Assembly: GCF_022539505.1 (NCBI RefSeq)
Contig: NC_061510.1
Coordinates: 277,966,330-278,030,329 of the forward strand
Source: Lolium rigidum
Taxonomy: Eukaryota > Streptophyta > Magnoliopsida > Poales > Poaceae
Direction: 5' to 3'
Length of the DNA: 64,000 nucleotides
Position 1 is the stretch's first letter. The number at the start of each line of letters is the position of its first letter. The notes under the pieces are model-generated. The model was not told where the DNA came from, ran no database searches, and worked only from the letters and a program-made list of their open reading frames with translations. Position numbers and translations under genes: made by a program. Below, piece by piece: positions 37,353 through 52,799 of the stretch.

Positions 37353-39221
37353 TGATGTCTACGCACGCTTCTATTCCTGTAGACAGTGTTGGGCCTCCAA
37401 GAGCAGAGGTTTGTAGAACAGCAGCAAGTTTCCCTTAAGTGAATCACCCAAGGTTTATCGAACTCAGGGGGTAGTGGACAAAGATATCCCTCTCAAGCAA
37501 CCCTGCAATCACGATACAAGAAGTCTCTTGTGTCCCCAACACACCTAATACACTTGTCAGATGTATAGGTGCACTAGTTCGGCGAAGAGATAGTAAAACA
37601 CAGGTGGTATAGATGAATATGAGCAGTAGTAACGGCGCCGTAAAATAGCTTGCTGAGCGTGCGATTGATGGTAGCAATATTGCAGGAAGTAAAGATGCAG
37701 TAAAACAGTAAATAAGCGATGATTGCAGTATTTGGAAACAAGGCCTAGGGATCATACTTTCACTAGTGGACATTCCCAACATTGATCACATAATAAAACC
37801 ACTCTACACTCTCTTGTTGGATGATGAACACCATTAATTGTGTAGGGCTACAAGAGCACCTCAATGCCGGAGTTAACAAGCTCCACAACATTCGATATTC
37901 ATATTTAAGTAACCTTAGAGTGCATGATAGACCAACGCAATTATACCGAGTACTAACATAGCACTGCACACTCGTCACCTTCAAGCTATGAAAGGAGGAA
38001 TAGATCACATCAATACCATCATAGTAATAGTTAACTTCATAATCTACAAGAGATCACAATCATAAACTACGCCAAGTACTACATGATGCACACACTGTCA
38101 CCATTACATCATGGAGGAGGAATAGACTACTTTAGTAACATCACTAGAGTAGCACATAGATTAATAGTGATATAAAGCACATTGCAATCATAAAGGAATA
38201 TAAATAAGCACTTCACTATGCTATTCTGAATTACTCTCTGGCAAGATAACGAACACTAATTCATCATGTAGGCAAACCTTAAAGATGTATTCCCAAGTAC
38301 TAATAAACACCCCACGCTGTCACTGTGAGCATTCATAGGAGGTACTAACACACCACAATTTCATAGAGACATCAAACTCAAATCATAACTAAGTGAATAA
38401 GTATTCTGTGAAATATAGCCTAAGAGACCCACACGGTGCACACACTGTCACCTTTACACACGTGGGACAAGGAGTCTCCGGAGATCACATAAGTAAAATC
38501 CACTTGAATAGCATAATGGCATCTAGATTACAAAGCTCATCATATGGATCTCAATCATGTAAGGCAGCTCATGAGATTATTGTATTGAAGTACATGGGAA
38601 AGAGATTAACCACATAGCTACCGGTACAGCCCTTAGCCTCGATGGAGAACTACTCCCTCCTCATGGGAGACAGCAGCGTTGATGAAGATGGCGGTGGTGT
38701 CGATGGAGATGCCTTCCGGGGCACTTCCCCGTCCCGGCGGCGTGCCGGAACAGAGACTCCTGTCCCCCAGATCTTGGCTTCGCGATGGCGGCGGCTCTGG
38801 AAGGTTTCTCGTACCGTGGCTTTTCCGTATCGAAGATTTAGGTCAAGGAGGCTTAAATAGGCGAAGAGGCGGAGTCGGAGGGCTGACGAGGAAGCCACAC
38901 AACAGGGGGCGCCCCCTGGGCCGCGCCGCCACCCTGTGTGGTGGGTCTGTGGCTCTCCTCTGGTCCCTCTCGGGTGTTCTGGAAGCTTCGTGGAATTATA
39001 AGATGCTGGGCGTTGATTTCGTCCAATTCCGAGAATATTTCCTTACTCGGATTTCTGAAACCAAAAACAGCAGAAAACAGCAACTGGCACTTCGGCATCT
39101 CGTCAATAGGTTAGTTCCGGAAAATGCATAATAATGACATATAATGTGTATAAAACATGTGAGTATCATCATAAAAGTAGCATGGAACATAAGAAATTAT
39201 AGATACGTTTGAGACGTATCA
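37353..39221 (-). repeat. 5' LTR of the 31951-39221 element
   Basis: It runs from TGATGTCTACGC to GAGACGTATCA on the plus strand, followed by the target duplication GATAC. Confidence 0.93.
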
Positions 39222-39278
39222 GATACCACTTGGCTCTTTCTTCCATTTTAGTGCCGATGATTAGAATGTTTGGTCACC

Positions 39279-40184
39279 TATACGCCGCAATATACTTTGT
39301 AGACGGACCCCCCTTTCCCCGGCCGATGTTCCGTGAACGAGTCCTTGATGAGACAACAACGCTGACCTGCCTCTCCGGCGCAGAACCACGCCAGTCCCAG
39401 CCGCCTCCCTTGTGGCCGCTTCTCCTGCGCTCTGCGCTTTTCTCCATGGCCGGACCACGATTGGACACACCGAGGGAATAATGTTAATCGCCATCACCAC
39501 TATCGTCAGACTCCACAGGTGTAGAGTACTTTGCAGCAGATGCCACTTTTCTTCTCTCGCTGTCCAGTGAACGAGTCCTTGATGCAAAGACCGTGCCGGC
39601 CTCCCTAGCATCATGCCGACCTCTTGTTGCCGCGCTCAGGCCGTGTCTCCGCGCCTGCACTCTTCGCCTTCTTGCCCGGTGAACCAATAGATCGATCGTT
39701 GGAATAAGGAAGCCGATGACGGCCGATCGCAATCTAATCTTGCGACCGGCCGTCATCGGTTTCCTTATTCCAACGATCGACCTATTGGTTCACCGGGCAA
39801 GAAGGCGAACAGTGCAGGGCGCGGGACACGACCTGAAGCGCGGCAACACGGGCCGGCATAATGCTGGGCAGGCCCGCACAGTCTTTGCATCAAGGACTCG
39901 TTCACTGGACGGCGAGGGAAGAAAAGTGGCATCTGCTGCAAACTGCTATGCACCTGTGGAGTCTGGCGAAGGTGATGGCGATTATCATTATTCCCCCGGT
40001 GAGTCCAATCGTGGTCCGGCCATGGAGAAGAGCGCAGGAGACGCGGCGACAAGGGAGGCGGCTGGGACTGTCGTGGTTCTGCGCCCGAGAGAGGCAGATC
40101 GACGTTGTTGTCTCGTCAAGGACCCGTTCACGGAACGGCGGCCGGGGAAAGGGGGCCCTTCTGCAAAGTATACTGCGGTGTATA
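39279..40184. repeat. Long near-perfect inverted repeat (about 450-bp arms)
   Basis: The left arm (39279-39731) and the right arm (about 39740-40184) are reverse complements at roughly 90 percent by eye, with a loop of only a few bases near 39735. Landmarks in both arms are CCCCCTTTCCCCGGCC, GAACGAGTCCTTGATG, CCATGGCCGGACCACGATTGGA and CACCGGGCAAGAAGG. It sits in the middle of a copy of the local 230-bp repeat. A transcript would fold into one long hairpin. It could be a foldback transposon or a rearranged duplication. Confidence 0.88.
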
Positions 40185-40859
40185 CTGCAACTATGGTTTC
40201 TGACTATAGTATTTGGGTTGACCAACAATGTATGAGGCAATTATTCCATTTTGTCATTCCATTTTCTTTGGTATTTTCCAAATGCCGATGATTAAAATGT
40301 TTGGTCACCGTACACTTGGGGGTGGCGTAAATGAGCCTGGTAAGATAGCACAAATATCAATCTCTTGTGCATCGGACTTGGTCTCACTTACGCCATCCCT
40401 GAATGTTAATATTTGTGTTGACCAACAATGTATGAGGCATTTATTCCATTTCTCTTGTGCATCGGACTTGTTGGTCTCACTTTCTTCCATTTTAATCATA
40501 GTAGGAACCGGATGAAGACCCCGATGCAAGCGAGCCTGGTGGGTAGAGAGGAGGGAGCAAAGGAGGAACCGGATGAAGACTACTTTGTATCTCGAAATTG
40601 TGAAATTTGTATGAATTAAGAGTTGTATGCAAAACATTTGACACTTGCCACTATATATGTATCTCCATCGGGCTCTAAGTACTTGTGATGATGATGTATA
40701 ATGTTGCTATGTTATATGTGTCCATATTATATCTGTCTATATTATACACTGTATACTGTGTACAAACCTGTATAAAACCCGTATAATACACCAGGGAGCA
40801 CAAAATCGAGTATACCCGTACATTGTTCGTGGCCCACCAAAATAGAATTCGGTGCCGCA

Positions 40860-41012
40860 CCTATTTCTGTGGCGCAGCTGGTCCATATGCGCCACAGAAC
40901 ACCTTACTTCCGTGGCGCATGGTCCGGTGCACCACAGAAACCCTATTTTTGTGGCGAAGTTTCTGTGGCGCACCGCCCATGCGCCACAGAATCATATTTT
41001 CGTGCGCCACTG
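40860..41012. repeat. Subterminal repeats of the second CACTA, right
   Basis: Alternating TGTGGCGCA and TGCGCCACAGA boxes mirror those at 28600-28895. Confidence 0.8.
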
Positions 41013-41052
41013 ATGAGGCTTTTCCTACTAGTGGGGGCTCCATGCACTTTCA

Positions 41053-41247
41053 ATCGAGGCAAGAGTTTTTCTTCTCCTCAAGAGTTAAATTTTGGGGATC
41101 CTTAGGAGAAGAAAAACCCATGTCAAGAATTCGCTCTATGTCCGGGGAAATACCCCGCAAAATATTAAGCACATAAATTTTCCATAGATCATAATTTGTG
41201 CCATCAAATATAAAAAAGTTATTGTGAGTTAATCCCCTAACCGACAT
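41053..41247 (-). pseudogene. Copia gag N-terminus, truncated
   Basis: From the ATG at 41245-41247 the frame reads MSVRGLTHNNFFIFDGTNYD and continues LWKIYVLNILRG. This is the conserved start of Copia gag (the FDGTNYxxWK motif of the gag N-terminal region). After about 65 codons it runs directly into the LTR (TGAAAGTGC). Everything from mid-gag to RNase H has been removed, so no working product is possible. Confidence 0.85.
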
Positions 41248-41289
41248 CTTTACTCTCAAGGCGGTGAAGCCTAAGAATGAGAGACCTTG

Positions 41290-41300
41290 CTCTGATACCA
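41290..41300 (-). other. Initiator-tRNA-Met primer-binding site
   Basis: The reverse complement reads TGGTATCAGAG(C), two bases from the LTR end. It is intact here, unlike in the BARE-like element. Confidence 0.85.
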
Positions 41301-41302
41301 AT

Positions 41303-43651
41303 TGAAAGGACACGGATGTCGCCTAGGGGGTGAATAGGCGGTTTAAAACTTTTACGAGATGGGCTTAACAAATGCGGAATAAAACTAGCGTTTACTTTGT
41401 CAAGCCCAAACCTATATACTATGGTTCACCTATGTGCACCAACAACTTATGCTAAGCAATATAAGCAACTATGTGATAGCAAGATATATAACTTCAGGCA
41501 CGATGGCTATCACAAAGTAAAGTGCATAAGTAAAGAGCTAGGGCATAGGAATAACCGAAGTGACGCGGAGACAACGATGTATCCCGAAGTTCACACTCTT
41601 GCGAGTGCTACTCTCCGTTGGAGCGGTGTGGACAAGTCACTCCAAATGCACGAGGGCCACCGTATTCTCCTCGAGAATTCCCACCAAAAGGGATGTCCTC
41701 AATCCACTATGGGACCTTAGGAAGGTCACCGAACCCGCACAAAGCTTGGGGCTATCTCCACAACTTAATTGGAGGCTCCCAATAAATTGCCACAAAGGAC
41801 TTGCCCTTGAAGAATCTCCACAACTTAATTGGAGTCCCCAAGAACACCACTAAGACTCCACAAAAGCCTTGCCCTTGAAGAATCTCCACAACTTAATTGG
41901 AGTCCCCAAGAACACCACAAAGACCACAAAGACCACTAAGCCGTCTAGGGTCCAAAGACCCAAGAGTAACAACCTTCTTGCTTTCACTTCCACGAATCAC
42001 CGTGGAGAACTCAAATCGATGCACCAAATGCAATGGCAAGAACACCACAAAGATGCTCAAGTCCTTCTCTCTCAAATTCCAACAAAGCTACAAAAGCTAT
42101 TGGGGGAATAAGAGAGGAAGAACAATTAGGAGGAGGAACACCAAATTTCTCCAAGATCTAGATCTGGTGGATTCCCCTCACAAAGAGAGGGATTTGATTG
42201 GTGAAGATATAGATCTAGATCTCCTCTATATTTCTCTCAAATAGATGCAAGATTCATGGGAGGGAGAGGGAGATAGCAAGCTCAAAGAAGGTCAACAATG
42301 GGGGCAAAAACGAGCTCAAACGGATGAGTAACATTGGGGAAGAAGACTCCCTTAAATAGGGCAAGAGAAATCTTCCCGTTATGCACAAAACTCGTCAAAA
42401 CCGGAACTTCCGGTCATTTGAGGCGGAACTTCCGCCCCCCGGAAGTACCGGCCAACTTCCGGGTGAAGTAGGGCGCCCCCGGAATGGTCCCGGTATGATT
42501 TCTGCGTGCAGAATCAGTATTTCCGGAAGTTCACCGGAAGTAGGGCGGAAGTTCCGGCCACCGGAACTTCCGGCTAACTTCCGGCCAAAAAACTGCTTCA
42601 CGAAAGCTTCAAGAACTTTTGCATCCGGACTCCGATTTTGATGATCTTGTGCTCGTTTCGAAGCTAGTAACATGCTCTACAAGATCATGCAGGGAACCAT
42701 GATAGTCAAGTAAGGTAAGATAGAAATAAATGATGAAAGGTTTGACCTATCTAAAAAAGACATACCGGTAAAACCTCCAACCTCGAAAATGCAACAAGTT
42801 GCCAGTGCAAAAACCATTCTTGATGAACTAGAGCTTGTCATGAGAATAACTACAAGCTCTAAAACATCACATGGATAAGATCCAAATAACAACCAAGAAA
42901 GATGATGCAAGGATGCAAAGGTTTGAGCTCTCTCCGAACGATACGATCGAGTTACTCACTCGAGAGCCCTCTTGATAGTACGGCAACTAAACTATAAACC
43001 GGTTTCCAACTACACTATGAGACCGGTAGACCGGTGAGAAAGAAACCCTATCAAGAGCAAACCTTATACTTGCGCATTCCTCTTGAGCTCAATGATGACG
43101 ATCTTGACTGCAACAAGATGGAACGCCTTTCTTGATTGTGCTTGCTTGATGAAGTCTTGTGGATTGCTCCCCCATAATCCACCATGGGAGAGCTTCTTCT
43201 TTGGCGCATCTTCACATATCCATGATCACCATATGGATGGCAAGAGCCAAGCAAAGGATCTCTTCGAGATGGCTCATCTTGAACTTGCACTTCATTTCTT
43301 CATGGCAAGCTTCAAGCTTATGATCTCTTCGAGTTGGCGCATCTTGAGGTTGCACTTCATTTCTTCATGGCAAGCTTCAAGCATATGATCTCTTCGAGTT
43401 GGCTCGTCTTGAACTTGCACTTTATTTTATTGATGTCTTGAAGTTAACTTTGAGAGCTCACTTCATCTTCATCTTCCAGACATACTTGACACTTGATATT
43501 CTTGATTTGCTTCTTATTGCAATCCTGAAACCAACATATGGTTCAAGCATTGCCTATGGATAACTCCTACAAATATAACTCAATGCAAAAATTAGTCCAT
43601 ATGGATTGTCATTAATTACCAAAACCACACATGGGGCTCCATGCACTTTCA
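41303..43651 (-). repeat. Intact 5' LTR of the compact Copia-like element
   Basis: It begins TGAAAGGACACGGATG and ends CATGCACTTTCA on the plus strand. Inside are about 65-bp tandem units around CTTGCCCTTGAAGAATCTCC (41801-41930), a cluster of GGAAGTTCCGG-type palindromes (42395-42590) and 65-bp repeats with GGCTCATCTTGAACTTGCAC (43262-43440). Confidence 0.88.
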
Positions 43652-44770
43652 GTTGGGAGAAAAGTTATGCTACAAAAAGGGAACCTTGTGAGGTTCTCCA
43701 TGGACCCCTATCTTGATGATACCCCTCTATATGAAGCCTTCCCAGCTCTTTTTGACATTTTACAAGGGCAAGATTGGACATTTTAGAATGCTATGAGTTG
43801 TAATTTGTTTGTTCCATCCCAGAGGAGGATGCTACCTGAAACGGTGTCTTGGTGGGAATTTATTAAAAGATGTGCTCTTAGTCATCCTAGTTCCCTGAAT
43901 TCGGATATAGTTACCTAGAGCTTGTGTGCTAATGGTTGTTTCTCCCCCAAATCGACGTATCAACATTTAGAGAAGCAAAAGTGGGTTGGTTCTCCTCTCT
44001 ATTCCTTTTGTTGCCAGGAGGAGACTATGAAACATTTATTCTTTGAATGTTCTAATGCCAAGGTGGTTTGGGGTAACCTGGGAGAGATCTTAGGGACTCC
44101 TATGTGTCCCTCTTCTTTATGGCAAATTGTGGCATGGTTTTATCAGTTTTATCCCAAGGGAGGAAATTTCATATGTTGCTTCTTGCTGCCATTTGCTGGG
44201 AGATTCTGTCCGTTATTTGAGAAAGTTGTTGTCAGTTCCCCTTTGGTGACCATTGCTATGATCTGTTCGCTTTTACATTACTTGGCATGTCTTTTCGAGC
44301 GCGGAGATGGGGAAAGGATCATGCTGGGAGCGGACCAAATGCTCCAGCAGGCGTCTGCACTTCACTCCAATGCGGCTCCGGCGACTCCAACCGCTAGACC
44401 GAGGATCCTGATGATAACGAATGGCGGAGTTTGATTAGCCCCATGTAGTCGATGATGGTCTTTGCAGTGGTTGATGGAAAATTCATCTGGCTTGATGCTT
44501 TTGCTAGGTGTATGCTAGATATGTGTTGGTACCCTTTGAACCTTCATAGTGTAGGGTAGGTTTTTTGCCCCGTAGCTTGGTTTTCGATGTCGAGACCGAG
44601 CAACGGGTTTTCCTACCACTTTGTTTTCCTTTGCTGGGCATGGTTTGTCCCTTTCTTTTCCTTTCTCCTGTTTGTTGTGGAAACTGAACATGTATATTTC
44701 CGTTATGCTTGTAATGGAAAAGGAAAAAAAGTCCCAGTTAAAAAAGAAAGTGTACGAATTAAGAGAAAAA
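43652..44770 (+). mobile_element. 3' part of an L1-type LINE
   Basis: The translated sequence has the end of a plant LINE polyprotein: GNLVRFSMDPYLDD-TPLYEAFPALF, then the RT-associated zinc-binding region with ETMKHLFFECSNAKVVWGN (43922-44434). Stops at about 43780 and 43916, and the absence of endonuclease and RT cores, show a 5'-truncated, decayed copy. It ends in an A-rich run near 44715-44770, consistent with a LINE tail. The Copia-like LTR abuts its left side at 43651. Confidence 0.8.
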
Positions 44771-44959
44771 TCTGATGATGTATGGCTCGAGAACTAGTTA
44801 GTTTTCAGCTAGCTAAGAAGTGGCAAAGGTGATCCTCCTATTGGGAACAAATCCTGCATGAGAAAAAAAACAGCCTCATCGTACACCCAGCGTGCGCCTG
44901 AAGTGGAAGCGGTGACCCAGAAGCCCAATCTCGTCCATGTCACTGTGTCACGACGATTC

Positions 44960-45028
44960 GAAAGATAGAAAGAAAGAATGAATGAAAGAAAGAAAAAAAG
45001 AAAAAAAGGAAGAAATAAAAAGAACGAA
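44960..45028. repeat. GAAA-rich simple repeat
   Basis: A purine run of AAGAAAGAATGAATGAAAG type lies about 360 bp downstream of the DUF538 stop codon. Otherwise 44771-45388 holds nothing I recognise. Confidence 0.85.
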
Positions 45029-45388
45029 TCATCTACTGGAGCCGTTGATTCCAGTTGTTCCTGCAGCCAAGTTTCCCGCTACAGAACGACGAAGGAAGCG
45101 ACGCTGAGGCAAGCTCATCGTGTGCTGTGTGCGGCATTTCATAGGGAAACTGTTATCACGCAGAGCAAAATCCGCGACAATCCAGAACAAATGCAACGCA
45201 AAGTAGAATCCCCAATTAAACCCGTATATAAGCACGGTTAAAAGTACAACGCACACCGATCCACACTTGTAACGATAGTAGGAGTAGTATAAAGCTGATG
45301 ATCGTACCCTTGAAACAACAAACTCGCCAAATCGTATAAGGAAATGCTACCGGCCGGGGGTGGGACGGCGGTGGCCGGGCAATAAAGC

Positions 45389-45799
45389 CTACTGGCCGGC
45401 GGCGAAGGCCTCGACGGGGAAGGTCTTGGTGACGCCGGCGAGGCTCTTGAAGACGATCTTGCCGGTGGGCGGGTCGTCGACGTTGATCTCGTTGACCGGC
45501 GGCCACAGCATGAGCTCCTTGGCCTTGACGCCCTTGAGCTTCTTGATGCTCTTGACCTTGACGTACCCGGTGATCTCCACGTCGTAGCTCACCTGCTTGC
45601 TCACCAGCTTGAACTTGTGCTCCACCTTCTTCTTCTGCGAGATCCACATGTAGCCGGTGGCGCGCACGAAGCCGACCTCGATCACCTCGGCCAACGGCAG
45701 CAGGCCCAGGGGAAGCCCGAACTCCTCCAGCAGCGACGTGGCCATCTTCAGGCCCTCCTCGTGACCCTTCTTCACCACGGCTCCCTCCCTCTCAGCCAT
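45389..45799 (-). CDS. DUF538 family protein
   Basis: A single uninterrupted frame of 136 codons starts at ATG 45797-45799 (MAEREGAVVKKGHEEG) and ends AFAAGQ. It matches the plant DUF538 family: the helix LLEEFGLPLGLLPLAEVIEVGF near residues 22-43, then strands with TGYMWISQ, VSYDVEITGYVK and LMLWPPVNEI, ending in ITFKSLAG-like IVFKSLAGVTKTFPVEAF. Length is at the short end of the family (about 130-170). There is no signal peptide, so the product is likely cytosolic. The family has a lipocalin/BPI-like fold and has been linked to chlorophyll or stress responses; the biochemical role is unsettled. GC-rich codon use, high for the window, is normal for grass genes. The coding sequence lacks any frame damage. 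Confidence 0.9.
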   Translation of the reverse strand: MAEREGAVVKKGHEEGLKMATSLLEEFGLPLGLLPLAEVIEVGFVRATGYMWISQKKKVEHKFKLVSKQVSYDVEITGYVKVKSIKKLKGVKAKELMLWPPVNEINVDDPPTGKIVFKSLAGVTKTFPVEAFAAGQ

Positions 45800-45871
45800 G
45801 GCTAGCTGCTGATTTCCTTAGGTAGCCTCGATTGTGTATGCTTGTGTTGGGGTTGTATTGCATCTGTGGGA

Positions 45872-45881
45872 GATTTATAAG
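45872..45881 (-). promoter_or_regulatory. Probable TATA box of the DUF538 gene
   Basis: The reverse complement reads CTTATAAATC, about 75 bp upstream of the start codon, leaving a short leader of about 40-45 bp. It is the only good TATA match in the upstream region. Confidence 0.6.
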
Positions 45882-46378
45882 ATGCGGAGAAGCAGGCATG
45901 GCCAAACGAGTCATGTCACTTGTTGCATCCTCGAATTCATCGTTAGATTTTAGGAGTTTCGACGTGATGATCGTGGCAACGAGCAAGGCGGTGTTGTCTA
46001 CTTCTGTATGTTGCAACTTGCAAGAATGGCTTTGTGGAGTCCGCGGCCGGCAAGGGAAAGCACCAGTGCTAAAACTCCTAGCTCGTTTCAACTCAATTGG
46101 TCACTACTATACAGGCTTCCATGTCTGGCTGGGAAGTGGGAACCAACACGTCGTGCAACAGTGTTACCATGGACAAATTCATCAGCAGAAACGTTCTGCT
46201 TGGAGGAACAGGTTTGAAAAAGCAATTGAATGTCGAAATGGTGAACAAATGCCACAGAAAAAAACTGCTACGAACAATCGTCAGAAGAGCCTTTAGCTAT
46301 TTAAATAAAGAAAAAACAAAACGTTAGTTGTAGCACCCGCTGGGGAGCAGACATAACAAACGGGGACATGCCGCTTCT

Positions 46379-46384
46379 TTTATT
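46379..46384 (-). terminator. Candidate poly(A) signal of KARI
   Basis: AATAAA on the minus strand, within AATAATAAAAG, lies about 155 bp after the KARI stop codon and about 500 bp before the DUF538 promoter region. The stretch 45882-46378 has open frames but nothing convincing. Confidence 0.45.
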
Positions 46385-46537
46385 ATTGAGCAACGCTAAT
46401 CCGGTGACAACAAAAACCACAACAGTCCTACATTTGAAGTGTTCACTTCTTCAGGTTATAGCAATACATTTAGCATACAAACGACTACACTCAACTCAAA
46501 CGGCTAAACTATGATGTGCCAGCGATCAACACAAACT

Positions 46538-51511
<4,974 letters not shown>

Positions 51512-52221
51512 CTATTGCTACTCATGTTTAACTTTTTTTTTTAAAGGGAACTGGTTTTTAGTGCCGGCTATTTCGATCAATAATACCGCACGCATATTAT
51601 TACATGACAAACTTTGACCAAAAAAATTAAACAACAAAATCTTGATTATATTCTACATAGTTGCCGATTGATATGTGTCAATGTTAATAAGTGGATTAGT
51701 GTTGAATTCAAATTGAAAAACACTTTCTAACACTATAAGTTAATTTTATACCAATAATCTTTATATGTTTAGAGTAATTGTTACTAAAAAAACACGAAAA
51801 AGAGAGTGCCTTATTCATTGAAATGAATGAAATACTACAATCCCTAAAAAATGCTTTGTCCTCTCTCTCTAATCGTCATTGTTCTTGCACAATTGAGCTC
51901 TTGTTGCATGGTGACATAGAGTTATGAGCATTTCCCGTAATCCAATAAGCCAAATAAATTAAATTTGTCAAGGACATACCCGACGAGAAGGGATGCAAAC
52001 AGGGCGGGATGAAGGGCAATAACACAATAAATGTGTACTATAAACATGTACACATATTTAGAATGTTTCACTCGAATACCAAATGCCAAAAAAGTCGGAT
52101 CAACACCCCCATATATTTAATAGAACACTAAATTTGTGCAAATAAGTATGCATATGACAAAGCATAGTACTTTCAATAAAGTGAAAAAAATGCCAATTTG
52201 GTGCCAAGGGGATGTACGATT

Positions 52222-52342
52222 TGGTCATGAAAACTTGCAAATCGTGAATTCTAGATCATGAAGTTGCCACGGGTGAGCGTTTTGGTCACGAACTTGCAAA
52301 TTTGAATTCTAGATCATGAAGTTGCCACATGTGAGCATTGGT
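52222..52342. repeat. Two-copy direct repeat of about 60 bp
   Basis: Both copies contain TTGGTCA-GAA-ACTTGCAAAT, then GAATTCTAGATCATGAAGTT and GCCAC-GTGAGC. They are adjacent and differ by a few bases. Confidence 0.85.
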
Positions 52343-52799
52343 CACTCAGGTATGGTTATTGTGTTTCTTCTCTTTTGAGAGCCTTATCTCTCTCCCTACC
52401 TCGCTCCCTAATATACCCAAAAAGATGTAGAGTAGAGGGTTGGTAGCCAGTGAGCTACCGAATCCGACTTGATTTAATGGTGGTTCGATTTATTTTGAAC
52501 AAGTACTATAACAATTCAGCAAACTTTAATGCAAGACATAAATGATTCATAAGCAAGCTTATGCATTGATAACTGTTCCTAACATTTGATCTTAAAATAC
52601 ATGTTTTAAGAAACTTTGTTCCTTTGACTTGGAAAGAAGTAGAAAATTCCTTTGCAAAGAAGTCAAATATTAGCACATACAAAATAATTAGGCTTCCAAA
52701 TATCATTACTTAAGGGCATGCTTACAAATAGTTTATCGCAGCAAAGAGTAATTGATGACCTACAAAAGCACATAATCGTTTAAGCATGTTTCAATGGAA

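Larger units (their letters stand above)
31951..39221 (-). mobile_element. Gypsy-like LTR retrotransposon with unusual ORF, minus orientation
   Basis: LTRs at 31951-33824 and 37353-39221 (about 1.87 kb each) enclose 3.5 kb. The target duplication GATAC is identical at 31946-31950 and 39222-39226. Sense LTR ends are TGATACGTCT... and ...GTAGACATCA. A primer site TGGCGCCGTTGCCGGGG lies at 37326-37342. Instead of gag-pol, the interior has one 249-codon frame and a long 3' non-coding region that is shared with the 8625 and 56389 elements. It is non-autonomous, and the LTR pair is nearly identical, indicating recent movement. Confidence 0.93.
28574..41033. mobile_element. Second CACTA transposon, with nested retrotransposon
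   Basis: It starts CACTAGTAGG and ends CCTACTAGTG, flanked by GGG on both sides (28571-28573 and 41034-41036). Removing it restores ACATGGGGCTCCATGCAC exactly as seen in the undisturbed LTR copy at 43629-43646, so the empty site is known. Subterminal zones carry TGTGGCGCAC and its complement many times (about 28613-28890 and 40860-41012). No transposase frame is seen. Without the nested LTR element it is about 5.2 kb and filled with internal repeats. Confidence 0.95.
41034..43651 (-). mobile_element. Copia-like LTR element with nearly all internal sequence deleted
   Basis: An intact LTR (41303-43651; sense start TGAAAGTGCATGGAGCC, sense end CCTTTCA) is followed in sense direction by a primer site (41290-41300). 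A 250-bp interior comes next, and then the second LTR, which starts at 41052 and continues left of the CACTA as 28573-27728. The interior encodes only the first part of a Copia gag. No polypurine tract or pol remains. The family has a long LTR of about 2.35 kb, which I cannot name with confidence. Confidence 0.85.

Noticed and set aside
39716..40291. 191-codon plus-strand frame as a gene
   Set aside because: It is produced by the inverted repeat; the mirror arm gives a matching frame on the other strand, and neither shows a known domain.
44978..45241. 87-codon plus-strand frame starting in the GAAA-rich repeat
   Set aside because: Low-complexity Lys/Arg start from a simple repeat, with no conserved content.
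45216..45647. 143-codon minus-strand frame overlapping the DUF538 gene
   Set aside because: It is a GC-driven shadow in another frame, rich in Arg/Gln, and the DUF538 frame has clear family motifs.
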